Source: CAXBNB01 sp049115735 (lineage in GTDB: Bacteria; Bacteroidota; Bacteroidia; Cytophagales; Cyclobacteriaceae). From it: 64,000 nucleotides of DNA. The position numbers and the translations under genes were made by a program. The notes below the pieces were generated by a model, which saw nothing but the letters and a program-made list of their open reading frames with translations, did not search any database and was not told where the DNA came from. Numbering within the stretch: position 1 is the stretch's first letter; each line of letters begins with the position of its first letter. Positions 37,617 through 46,557 of this stretch are shown one piece after another. The stretch is from assembly GCA_049115735.1 (NCBI GenBank), contig JAGDZP010000040.1, forward strand, positions 27,931-91,930, given 5' to 3'.

Positions 37617-39503
37617 ATGTTCAATTCTACTTTTAAAACCTACTTCTTTACAGCTCTTTTGAGTTTGGTGTTTTCAGGCCTAAACTCGTGCAGCAGTAAG
37701 GAAGAGATACCGGATATTGACTTGTCAGAAGCTGGCCATCCACGAATTTTGTTGTTGGAAGGAGAAGAAGCTGAAATTCAAGCCTTGATTGATTCTGATG
37801 AAGTATGGAAAAAAGTACACTTTGCCATTATTGAAAAAGGCACTAATTTGATCGGAGATCCTGTTTTGGAAAGAAAGATGATCGGGAAAAGACTTTTGAA
37901 CACATCAAGGGAAGCTTTGAAAAGAATATTCTTTTTGTCTTATTCTTATAGAATGACAGGTTTTGAGAGCTATCTAGAGAGAGCGGAAAAAGAAATTATT
38001 GCCGTGTGTAGATTCAGCGATTGGAATCCGTCCCATTTTTTGGATGTGGCAGAAATGACCATGGCTGTTGCAATAGGATATGATTGGTTGTTTGAGGATT
38101 TGTCAGAGACTGCAAGAATAGAAGCCAAAAGTGCGATATTAACCAAGGGGATAAATGAGTCAAAAGACGGTACACAATGGTGGCTTACCTCCGAACATAA
38201 CTGGAACCAGGTATGTAATGCAGGAATAGCTTTTGGAGCACTGGCTATACAAGAGGATTACCCTGATGTAGCTGATGAAATGATCAATCGAGCCATTCAA
38301 TCATTACCCAAGGCCATGGAAGCCTATCAACCTGATGGCGTCTATCCTGAGGGTTATGGCTATTGGGGCTATGGTACGGGATTTAATATTTTGTTTCTGA
38401 CTGCTGTGGAAAAAGCACTAAATGATGATGGTGGGTTAAGTGCCACCGAGGGTTTTATAGATACTGGTCATTTTCTAAAACACATGATTACGCCTACTGG
38501 AGGCAACTTTACCTGGGCTGATTGTGGTACTGGCACCAATCTAAAGCCTGCAATGTTCTGGTTTGCCGAAAAGACTAATGATCCTTCAATACTATGGTCC
38601 GAAAAGAGGTTTTTTGATCAAACTAATTTTGATAGTTTCAAAGGAATTCGGGATTTACCTGCTTTAATGGTTTGGGGAAAGAACATTCCTCTGAAGAACA
38701 TTCCCGAGCCTGAAGAAAAATTTTGGACAGGGCAGGGACTGAACCCGGTCGCCATGATGCGTTCCAGTTGGACTGATTCAAAAGCAGTTTATATGGGCTT
38801 CAAAGTGGGATCTCCTTCCGTAAACCATGGACACATGGACATTGGTTCCTTTGTCATGGAAGCCGACGGAGTACGTTGGGCCACTGATTTAGGAAGTCAG
38901 AATTATGAGTCCCTGGAATCACTTGGTATGAAGATTAATGGCAAAAGTCAGGATGCAGAACGCTGGACGATCTTTAGAATGAATACATTTTCACATAATG
39001 TTTTGATCGTAGATGGAGAACAACAGAGAGTTGATGGATATGCCCAAATTGATAAGCACTCTGATCAGGAAGATTTCATGTATTCAATTTCTGATATTTC
39101 ATCTGTGTACAATGGACAGCTAAAAAGTGTTAGTCGTGGCGTTGCGCTTAAGGACTTAAAATATACCATCATAAGAGATGAGTTTGAAACCATGGATAAA
39201 ACCACAACTATTCGCTGGAACATGGTGACTTACTCTGCTGTTGAGCTTGGAGATAAAGAAGCCACATTGATTGACAATGGTAAAGTGCTGAAAATGAAAG
39301 TTCAGGGACCTGACAATATTGAAATGAAGACATGGAGCACGGCACCTACCAATAACTATGATGCAGAAAATCCGGGCACTATCATGGTGGGTTTTGAGTG
39401 TAAAATCCCTGCCAATACACAACAAGCATTTGAAGTGATATTGGTGCCTGAGTCAGCTTCTGCAGAAGCCCAATTCTCGGATATGGCGCTGGATAGCTGG
39501 TAA
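37617..39503 (+). CDS. heparinase II/III-like lipoprotein, group B copy 2
   Basis: A 628-residue near-duplicate of the previous gene. I use ATG 37617 rather than TTG 37608 because it begins the signal sequence directly (lipobox LNSC, Cys25). The protein matches copy 1 almost everywhere. DNA identity is patchy: long exact tracts (for instance 38994-39109 against 37065-37180) alternate with segments carrying many silent changes. Differences cluster at the mature N-terminus, at about residue 180 (KDGTQWWL) and in the last 25 residues. Catalytic-type residues are the same as in copy 1. A weak hairpin follows it. Confidence 0.85.
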   Translation: MFNSTFKTYFFTALLSLVFSGLNSCSSKEEIPDIDLSEAGHPRILLLEGEEAEIQALIDSDEVWKKVHFAIIEKGTNLIGDPVLERKMIGKRLLNTSREALKRIFFLSYSYRMTGFESYLERAEKEIIAVCRFSDWNPSHFLDVAEMTMAVAIGYDWLFEDLSETARIEAKSAILTKGINESKDGTQWWLTSEHNWNQVCNAGIAFGALAIQEDYPDVADEMINRAIQSLPKAMEAYQPDGVYPEGYGYWGYGTGFNILFLTAVEKALNDDGGLSATEGFIDTGHFLKHMITPTGGNFTWADCGTGTNLKPAMFWFAEKTNDPSILWSEKRFFDQTNFDSFKGIRDLPALMVWGKNIPLKNIPEPEEKFWTGQGLNPVAMMRSSWTDSKAVYMGFKVGSPSVNHGHMDIGSFVMEADGVRWATDLGSQNYESLESLGMKINGKSQDAERWTIFRMNTFSHNVLIVDGEQQRVDGYAQIDKHSDQEDFMYSISDISSVYNGQLKSVSRGVALKDLKYTIIRDEFETMDKTTTIRWNMVTYSAVELGDKEATLIDNGKVLKMKVQGPDNIEMKTWSTAPTNNYDAENPGTIMVGFECKIPANTQQAFEVILVPESASAEAQFSDMALDSW

Positions 39504-39526
39504 GTCATTCCCTCATATTAACCGTT

Positions 39527-39546
39527 GAAAAGATTAGAGTCTTTTC
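39527..39546 (+). terminator. weak stem-loop after group B copy 2
   Basis: GAAAAGA (39527-39533) pairs with TCTTTTC (39540-39546) around a 6-base loop, 24 bases after the stop. The stem is AT-rich, so termination would be partial at best. Confidence 0.3.
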
Positions 39547-39578
39547 TTAATTCTAGAATACAACAATTCAATTAATAT

Positions 39579-39607
39579 TTTAATGAATGATCATATAGTT
39601 CATTAAA
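39579..39607. promoter_or_regulatory. 29-bp dyad upstream of mechanosensitive-channel gene
   Basis: TTTAATGAA at 39579-39587 and TTCATTAAA at 39599-39607 form a perfect 9-base inverted repeat, with an 11-base spacer that contains the palindrome TGATCA. Such spacing (about two helical turns centre to centre) suits a dimeric regulator. A simple RNA hairpin is also possible. Confidence 0.35.
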
Positions 39608-39702
39608 TCAGTGTTTTATAGATTGAAAGGAATATTGAGTTATTATCGTTAAATTTACTAAGCTCAATAGTCAACTCTTTTCAAACCTAAACTCATTTCT
39701 CT

Positions 39703-40875
39703 ATGAACTATCCAGAATTTTTCCAACGCTTTATTGATAACATGCACACATACCTTCCTGGTGTGATTGGGGCAATTGTAGTCTTCATAATAGGTTGGAT
39801 CATTGCCATCCTATTGAGAAAGATTGTACATGGGCTGATGAAGCGAACAGAGTGGGATGAACGTTTGCTCGGAAATACCATAGTGGATACCAACAAGTTC
39901 ATTGCCAATCTGGTCTACTACCTTTTCATGGTGGTATTGCTGGTGATTGTTTTGGAGATGCTTGGCCTGAGTCACGTACTGGATCCGATCAAACACATGC
40001 TCACCGAATTTTTGGGCTTCATACCAAATATAGTAGCAGCCGGAGCAATTGCTTTTCTTGGCTATGTTATAGCCACATTCGTATCGAATTTGGTGAAAAT
40101 GGCCGGAAGCTTTGTGGATAGGCTTGCAGAAAGAACAGGATTTAAGGATACAGAAAAGCTCGTTTACTTTATTCAGAAACTGGTTTTCATTGTAATATTC
40201 ATTCCTTCCATTATCCAGGCATTAAATGCCTTACAGCTTGATGCGATTACAAACCCAGCCAATAATATTTTGCATTCCCTCACTGATGCAGTACCAAACA
40301 TTATTGGAGCAACTTTGATAGTTATCATTTTCAGTGTTGGTGGGAAATTCCTTTCATCCTTCCTGGGTGATTTACTGGTCAACCTGGGAACTGACGAATT
40401 TGGTAAAAAGCTACAACTCTTCATAGTGAGTGATGAGCACTCCCTTTCCAAAATACTAGCCAACATTGTTTACTTTTTTGTTGTGTTTTTTGGAGTGGTC
40501 ACGGGTATCGAAATGTTAGGCTTTGAACGCCTTTCAGAGATATTTCATACCATACTCAACTTGCTGGGTAATATTATGTTTGGCTTGCTTGTAATGGTAA
40601 TAGGTAATGTGGTGGCATCAACTGTTCATGCTGCGTTAACCAAAACAAATGACAACAAGTATATGGCTGGCATTGCCAGAGTGGGTATTATTGGCTTGTT
40701 CCTGGCCATTGCCCTAAGAACAATGGGTATTGCCAATAGCATTGTTGAATTGGCATTTGGTCTCACCCTCGGTTCACTAGCAGTTACTATAGCATTAGCG
40801 TATGGACTAGGTGGGAGAGAAGCCGCTGGCAAGCACATGGAGAAAATCCTAAAAAAGTTCCAGTCGGACGATTGA
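39703..40875 (+). CDS. mechanosensitive-channel-type membrane protein (TM-helix repeats)
   Basis: A 390-residue inner-membrane protein built of repeated TM_helix (PF05552-like) units. Repeats begin near residues 18, 105, 190 and 285, seen as LPGVIGAIVVFIIGWIIAILL, FIPNIVAAGAIAFLGYVIAT, VPNIIGATLIVIIFSVGG and LLGNIMFGLLVMVIGNVV, each ahead of a small helix. It lacks the cytoplasmic beta domain of classical MscS; the C-terminus is a short GLGGREAAGKHMEKILKK tail, which is the start of an MscS-type linker. The role is probably osmotic protection. It is unrelated to glycan cleavage yet sits inside the lyase array between two group B genes, with its own 199-base upstream region. Confidence 0.85.
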   Translation: MNYPEFFQRFIDNMHTYLPGVIGAIVVFIIGWIIAILLRKIVHGLMKRTEWDERLLGNTIVDTNKFIANLVYYLFMVVLLVIVLEMLGLSHVLDPIKHMLTEFLGFIPNIVAAGAIAFLGYVIATFVSNLVKMAGSFVDRLAERTGFKDTEKLVYFIQKLVFIVIFIPSIIQALNALQLDAITNPANNILHSLTDAVPNIIGATLIVIIFSVGGKFLSSFLGDLLVNLGTDEFGKKLQLFIVSDEHSLSKILANIVYFFVVFFGVVTGIEMLGFERLSEIFHTILNLLGNIMFGLLVMVIGNVVASTVHAALTKTNDNKYMAGIARVGIIGLFLAIALRTMGIANSIVELAFGLTLGSLAVTIALAYGLGGREAAGKHMEKILKKFQSDD

Positions 40876-41126
40876 TAATGGTCAAAGCAATTTGAATGCG
40901 GGCTCATAAGCCCGTCATCAAAACATAGCAAAGCATTAGCTTAAAAAAAGAGTACAAAAGACTCCAAAATTCGAGTATTAACATAGGGATGTATGTATTT
41001 GGGTACAGTGTTTGATTGTACTGGGCTCTCGTACCATTGTGCGTAATTCTGGCTTCACTTTCTTGTTTGTAAACCAGCTGAATTCCACGGTACATACATT
41101 GAGATCACTAAAACTATACTTTTACT

Positions 41127-42980
41127 ATGAAATCAACTATCCAAACACTGGCCCTTGGCCTGGTGTTAGCTACTGCATTCACTGCTTGTCAAAAAGTTGA
41201 CGACTCTGGTCACCCTCGGATATTACTTCTGGAAGGTGAAGAGAACACCATCAAAAATCAAATCAAATCTAGCGAGTCCTGGGGAAAGATGCACCAGGCT
41301 ATTATTGATGAAAGCAACAATCTGTTGTCGCAAGAGCCTCCAGAACGAAAAAAGGTCGGTAGAAGACTGCTTGGTGTATCAAGGGAATATTTGAGACGTG
41401 TCTACTTCTTATCATATGCTTATCGCATGACTGGTGATCAGCGGTATGCGGATCATGCTGAGAAACATATGCTAAAATCTGCCAGCTTCTCAGATTGGAA
41501 TCCTACGCATTTTCTGGATGTGGGTGAAATGACCATGGCACTTGCTATTGGTTATGATTGGCTTTACAGCGAGTTGTCAGAAGAATCGAGAAAGACAATT
41601 CGAGAAGCCATTGTAGAATTAGGGATAAGACCATCCTACAATGACGACTACAATTGGTTTCTTAAAGCCGTACACAATTGGAACCAGGTATGTAATGCAG
41701 GCATGACATATGGAGCACTGGCTGTTCAGGAGTTTTATCCTGAACTTGCTGATTCTGTTATAAATAGGGCATTTGAGACTATTCCAAGGGCAATGCATGA
41801 CTATAGACCGGATGGCGCCTATCCTGAAGGATATGGCTACTGGGGTTATGGTACCACCTTCAATGTAATGTTTATCAGTGCGGTAGAAAAAGCACTGGGA
41901 ACAGACCGAGGTTTATCTGACAGTCCTGGATTTTTAGATTCCCCCAAGTTTATGGAGCACATGGTTACGCCATCTGGTATCTGCTACAATTGGGGTGATT
42001 GCGGCCAGAGAGGTGGTCTGCAATCTGCTATGTTCTGGTTTGCCGAAAGGACGAACGATCCTTCAATACTTTGGTCAGAAAATCTATTTCTTCAAACAAA
42101 CGATTATTCTGAATTCACACGTAATCGCTTGTTGCCTTCTATAATGATATGGGGAAAGGATATTCCTGTAGAACAAATAGCGGAACCTGATTCCAAGTTT
42201 TACATAGCTCAGGGTAAAAACCCTGTTTGTTTGATGCGAAACTCCTGGACAGACAAAAACGCTATGTACCTGGGCTTCAAAGCTGGTTCACCTTCAGTGA
42301 ATCATGGGCATATGGATATTGGCTCATTTATTATGGAATCTGACGGAGTTAGATGGGTGATGGACTTTGGTTCTCAAAATTATGAATCATTGGAGTCTAA
42401 AGGAATGAGCATTTTTGGCAAAGAACAAAATGCACAGCGATGGACAATATTTAGACTAAATAATTATGCACATGCTACGCTCACGATCAACGATTCTCTT
42501 CAGCGTGTGGATGGCTATGCTAAAATGGATACTTATTCTGATAACGAGGAGTTTATGTTCGCTACATCAGACATTTCCTCTCTTTATAATGGCCAACTCA
42601 AAAAGGCTGTAAGAGGTGTCGGGATAAAAGAAGGAGCCTATACAGTGATACGCGATGAAGTAGAAACACTTGGAAATTCCACCAAGCTGAGGTGGAATCT
42701 TGTAACGCCCGCAGAGGTATCACTGACAGATAAAGGAGCTGTGTTGACAAAGGATGGCAAAACGCTAAACCTGATAATCAAGAGTTCGGTTGATTATAAA
42801 ATGAAAACCTGGAGCACTGCACCAACCAATGGTTATGACGCTGAAAACCCGGGAACCATCATGGTAGGTTTTGAAAGCATGTTGCCAGCAAACTCAACAG
42901 AAACATTTGAAGTGCTGCTAATTCCAGAGGACGTTGACAATGCCTCTTTTACGGATCAATCTCTTAACAACTGGAAATAA
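41127..42980 (+). CDS. heparinase II/III-like lipoprotein, group B copy 3
   Basis: A 617-residue lipoprotein (lipobox FTAC, Cys21) clearly homologous to group B copies 1 and 2 but well diverged. Shared motifs are GHPRILLLEGEE at 28-39, FSDWNPTHFLDVGEM (121-135), HNWNQVCNAG at 183-192 and YPEGYGYWGYGT at 232-243. NHGHMDIGSF has H393 and H395. The segment before the beta domain reads YNWGDCG rather than TWADCG. It lies downstream of the channel gene after a 251-base gap that may hold a promoter. Anchored, so probably acting in the periplasm or on the surface. Confidence 0.85.
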   Translation: MKSTIQTLALGLVLATAFTACQKVDDSGHPRILLLEGEENTIKNQIKSSESWGKMHQAIIDESNNLLSQEPPERKKVGRRLLGVSREYLRRVYFLSYAYRMTGDQRYADHAEKHMLKSASFSDWNPTHFLDVGEMTMALAIGYDWLYSELSEESRKTIREAIVELGIRPSYNDDYNWFLKAVHNWNQVCNAGMTYGALAVQEFYPELADSVINRAFETIPRAMHDYRPDGAYPEGYGYWGYGTTFNVMFISAVEKALGTDRGLSDSPGFLDSPKFMEHMVTPSGICYNWGDCGQRGGLQSAMFWFAERTNDPSILWSENLFLQTNDYSEFTRNRLLPSIMIWGKDIPVEQIAEPDSKFYIAQGKNPVCLMRNSWTDKNAMYLGFKAGSPSVNHGHMDIGSFIMESDGVRWVMDFGSQNYESLESKGMSIFGKEQNAQRWTIFRLNNYAHATLTINDSLQRVDGYAKMDTYSDNEEFMFATSDISSLYNGQLKKAVRGVGIKEGAYTVIRDEVETLGNSTKLRWNLVTPAEVSLTDKGAVLTKDGKTLNLIIKSSVDYKMKTWSTAPTNGYDAENPGTIMVGFESMLPANSTETFEVLLIPEDVDNASFTDQSLNNWK

Positions 42981-43000
42981 TCACAAATCACTATTCAACT

Positions 43001-45079
43001 ATGTACAAATTTACACACCACCTACTGGCGCTGCTTCTAGTTGTTGCAACTTCATCAACTTTTGCGCAAGACATTTCAAAATCTGACATAGACAAAGCGA
43101 TTGACATCAATTCGCTGGAACACCCATATCTATACTTCAACAAACAAGATAAAGTTGAGATTTTAAAGCGTATTGAGACTGACAAGGAAAGTAATGATAT
43201 TCTCAGAAAAATGAAGGCCCAGGCTAAGATGTGGCTGAGCATGCCGGTAGATCGAAATATTCCTATCCAAGGCAAGAACACCAGAGCAGGCTGGTCAGAG
43301 CATGACCTGAATGGAGAATACGGTAGGTACTACTCCAAAACTAGGAACAATGCCTATCACCTCGCTTTCCTTTATCAAATGACAGGGGAACAAAAGTATG
43401 CTGACAAAGCATTCGAATTTGCTGATGCCTTTTGTGATTTGACTACCTGGACGCAGAGGGCGCACGAGTTTCCGATCATCTATACCAGGATTATGCCCTG
43501 GAATGTACCGGACGATCAAGTGAACTTCAATTTTGACCATTACAATGGTGATTCAGGCAGAATGATTGCTGCAGTATACGACTGGTTGTACCCTGCGCTT
43601 AATCAGGTTCAACGAGACCGTATCAGAGGGGCTTTGTTGGAGAAGGTGATTACACGAGTACGTGGAGACTATGAATTTCACTGGTGGGCTACAGCCTACC
43701 GTTGCAATTGGAATGGTGTATGCAATTCTGGTGTTGGACTTGCTGGTCTTACTTTGCTCAAGGAGCACCCGCAGCTTGCTGATGTGGTGGCTGAATCATA
43801 CAATCGCATCAATAAACTCTTCAATCAGCTGGGTCAGGATGGTGGCTGGCAAGAAGGAGGTGGTTACTGGAGATATGGTGTGGAAACATCTTCCTTTTTT
43901 GCAGACGCCCTAAAAAGACTGACCAAATCGAAGTACAACTTATTTGAAAACAAGCGACTAAAGAGCAACCCAACTAGTTTCGGAATTCACCTTTCATTGC
44001 CAGGAGATAAGTCCCTCAATTTTGCCGATTCGAAGGGTAATAATCTGGTAGGGAACACCTTTCTTATTAATAAGCTGGCTAACGAAACCAAAAACCCTCA
44101 GGCGGCCTGGTACAGGAAAATGTTCGACGAAGGGGAAGAAATATTTGACTTGATATGGGAAAGGCCGACTATCAAAGCAGCTCCGCCTAAAGTTCCATCA
44201 AAGCACTTCCGTACCATTGATTGGTGGGTGATGCGTAGCGATTTCACCGATCCGGACAAAGTCCTGGTAGCTGGTAAGGCTGGTATGAACGACGACCCTC
44301 ACCATGGTCACCTTGATATAGGACATTTCATTACATTTTGGAAAGGGGAGTACTACATTCAGGATCAGGGACGGATTGGATATGATGAAAAGTACTTTGA
44401 CGAAGTAAGGTTTGATTACCCGGAAGCATCAAGTGCCGGGCACAATACTGTTTTGGTAAACGGAGAAATTCAAATCTCAGGTAAATACTACAAAAAACCT
44501 TATGACTATTCAGTTGGAGGCAAAGTGCTGGAGTTCAGAGCTTCTGACAATCGTGACTATGTGCTCATGGATCCGACTAATGCTTACCCAAAGAAGGAAC
44601 TGAAAAAATGGAGAAGACATGTAGTCCTTGACAAACCACAAGTAACAATAGTGCTTGACGAGATTACTGCTGATTCAGGGGATCAGATTGAGGTTAGATT
44701 TCACCCAGGAGTAGACTACAGCGTAGAGGATGGTTTTGTATTACTGGAAGGAGAAAAAGGTAAAATGGCACTCATACCTGTGTTAAGTGAGGATTTTGAT
44801 ATTAAGGAAGGAAGGCATGCTTCTCAGTTCGTACATGGCAAATCTGATTTTCATTGGTTACCATATTTCGATACAGAAGTGAAAGCCAAAGGCGCAAATA
44901 CTATAGTTGGTACCATCATACTTCCTGTTTCCAATGCTGAGGAAGCTAAGAAAATAGCGGCCTCCAGGAAAATGACCACTAGCGATTCAGGTGCTGTTAC
45001 AGTCGATTTTTCCTCCGGAGGACAAAACTTCAGTTTTAGCTTCGAAAAGTCTGGTGAAGGGCTTGTACTAAAGAAATAA
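43001..45079 (+). CDS. heparinase II/III-like lyase, singleton C
   Basis: A 692-residue protein with a signal peptide (cleavage after about Ala22). It has the superfamily plan but a longer N-terminal region containing a basic, aromatic-rich stretch (about 80-170). Candidate active residues are N236 (CNWNGVCNSG), Y289/Y292 (EGGGYWRYGV), NFADSKGN (340-347) and H435/H437 in HHGHLDIGHF. The beta-sandwich continues to a Lys-ended C-terminus. It is a distant relative of groups A and B and not a recent copy. 20 bases after group B copy 3 and 6 bases before the GH50-like gene, so likely within one transcript. Confidence 0.82.
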   Translation: MYKFTHHLLALLLVVATSSTFAQDISKSDIDKAIDINSLEHPYLYFNKQDKVEILKRIETDKESNDILRKMKAQAKMWLSMPVDRNIPIQGKNTRAGWSEHDLNGEYGRYYSKTRNNAYHLAFLYQMTGEQKYADKAFEFADAFCDLTTWTQRAHEFPIIYTRIMPWNVPDDQVNFNFDHYNGDSGRMIAAVYDWLYPALNQVQRDRIRGALLEKVITRVRGDYEFHWWATAYRCNWNGVCNSGVGLAGLTLLKEHPQLADVVAESYNRINKLFNQLGQDGGWQEGGGYWRYGVETSSFFADALKRLTKSKYNLFENKRLKSNPTSFGIHLSLPGDKSLNFADSKGNNLVGNTFLINKLANETKNPQAAWYRKMFDEGEEIFDLIWERPTIKAAPPKVPSKHFRTIDWWVMRSDFTDPDKVLVAGKAGMNDDPHHGHLDIGHFITFWKGEYYIQDQGRIGYDEKYFDEVRFDYPEASSAGHNTVLVNGEIQISGKYYKKPYDYSVGGKVLEFRASDNRDYVLMDPTNAYPKKELKKWRRHVVLDKPQVTIVLDEITADSGDQIEVRFHPGVDYSVEDGFVLLEGEKGKMALIPVLSEDFDIKEGRHASQFVHGKSDFHWLPYFDTEVKAKGANTIVGTIILPVSNAEEAKKIAASRKMTTSDSGAVTVDFSSGGQNFSFSFEKSGEGLVLKK

Positions 45080-45085
45080 GATTTT

Positions 45086-46528
45086 ATGGTTAGAGCCTGC
45101 ATCCTTTCTTTGATATTATTACTGTGCCTGTGTTCACTTGGCTGTAAGTACACTAAAAAGTACGATGTAAGAAAATCGAAGCAAGAATACATAATGGTGG
45201 ATGCGAAAGTCCGTAAATACAATAAAGATGGCACCAGAAATTATTTGAATTATAAGCCCTTCAAGACCAGAACCGTTGAATTGCTTAATGGCTATGAACC
45301 ATCAAAGGAGGCACTAAAACTAAGTAAATATGGTGGGAGAACAGACAGGCGAGTGGAGGCAACTGGATTTTTTTATGTGAAAAAAATTGATAGTAGGTGG
45401 TGGGTTATAGACCCTCAAGGATATTATTATTTCAATATAGCCTTGAATAGCATCAAGCCTGGAGGATCAGAAAGGAACCAGCGCGTGTTAAAAGCTAAAT
45501 ATGATTCAAAAGAAAACTGGATGAAAGAGACTATTTTTCTGTTGCAGGAAAATGGATTTACATGCGCAGGTTCATGGTCAGATGCAGAGCTTATATCTGA
45601 AGCGAATAATAAGTTGGATAATCCCTTCACTTACTGCGTAAATTTAAATTTTATGAGTAAGTATGGCAAAGTACGGGGAGGAACTTATCAACTACCGGGG
45701 CATGTTGGTTATCCCAAGAATGCCATTTTCGTTTTTGATCCAGAATTTGAAGCTTTTTGTGATCAACATGCGCAGCAGCTAGAGGCAAAGAAAAATGACC
45801 CTAATATTTTTGGTTATTTTTCAGATAATGAGATGCCTTTTAAAATTAATTCTTTAGAGAATTACTATTCATTGCCTGAAGAAGAACCTGGTCACAAAGC
45901 CGCTGTAAAATGGATGAAGGATCGAGGCATTAAGCTTGAGAATATTACTGATCAACATCGTCAGGAATTTTTGTCTTTAGTAGCTGAAAAATACTTTTCC
46001 ATTGTTTCAAAATCCATAAAGAAGTATGATCCAAACCATATGTACATAGGGGCCAGGTTTTACAGTAGTGAAAAGAACCAACCGGCTTTCATGAAAACAG
46101 TTGGAAAATATTTAGACATAGTTTCTAATAATTATTACGGAAAATGGACTCCTGATCAGACTGATATGGACAACTGGGCGAATTGGACGGGCAAGCCATT
46201 TATCATTACGGAATATTATACTAAAGGAGAGGATTCCGGAATGGGTAATACAAGTGGTGCTGGTTGGATAGTACGTACTCAAAGGGATAGAGGTTTATTT
46301 TACCAGAATTACAACCTTGCATTGATCGAATCTAAAAATTGTGTAGGCTGGCATTACTTTAAATACCAGGATAACGATCCGACTGCCAAAGGAGTAGATC
46401 CATCAAATGTGGATTCGAATAAAGGGATTGTGAATAATGATTATGAGGTATGGAAACCAATGATTGTAAAAATGAATGAACTTAATAACCAGGTTTATCA
46501 AATCATAGATTACTTCGATTCGAAATAG
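45086..46528 (+). CDS. agarase/GH50-like exported glycoside hydrolase (clan GH-A)
   Basis: A 480-residue lipoprotein candidate (SLGC, Cys20). The body fits a TIM-barrel hydrolase with an N-terminal jelly-roll remnant (ATGFFYVKKIDSRWWVIDPQ, split near residue 100). The acid/base is probably E249 in IFGYFSDNEMPF and the nucleophile E376 in FIITEYYTKGED. These two segments, and the GAGWIVRTQRDRGLFYQNY stretch after them, resemble GH50 beta-agarases and related Bacteroidota proteins often labelled agarase. True substrate is uncertain; in this lyase context it may cut a galactan-, xylose- or hexosamine-containing backbone. Confidence 0.65.
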   Translation: MVRACILSLILLLCLCSLGCKYTKKYDVRKSKQEYIMVDAKVRKYNKDGTRNYLNYKPFKTRTVELLNGYEPSKEALKLSKYGGRTDRRVEATGFFYVKKIDSRWWVIDPQGYYYFNIALNSIKPGGSERNQRVLKAKYDSKENWMKETIFLLQENGFTCAGSWSDAELISEANNKLDNPFTYCVNLNFMSKYGKVRGGTYQLPGHVGYPKNAIFVFDPEFEAFCDQHAQQLEAKKNDPNIFGYFSDNEMPFKINSLENYYSLPEEEPGHKAAVKWMKDRGIKLENITDQHRQEFLSLVAEKYFSIVSKSIKKYDPNHMYIGARFYSSEKNQPAFMKTVGKYLDIVSNNYYGKWTPDQTDMDNWANWTGKPFIITEYYTKGEDSGMGNTSGAGWIVRTQRDRGLFYQNYNLALIESKNCVGWHYFKYQDNDPTAKGVDPSNVDSNKGIVNNDYEVWKPMIVKMNELNNQVYQIIDYFDSK

Positions 46529-46557
46529 ATATTAATAAACTTATTGACTTTAATGAC

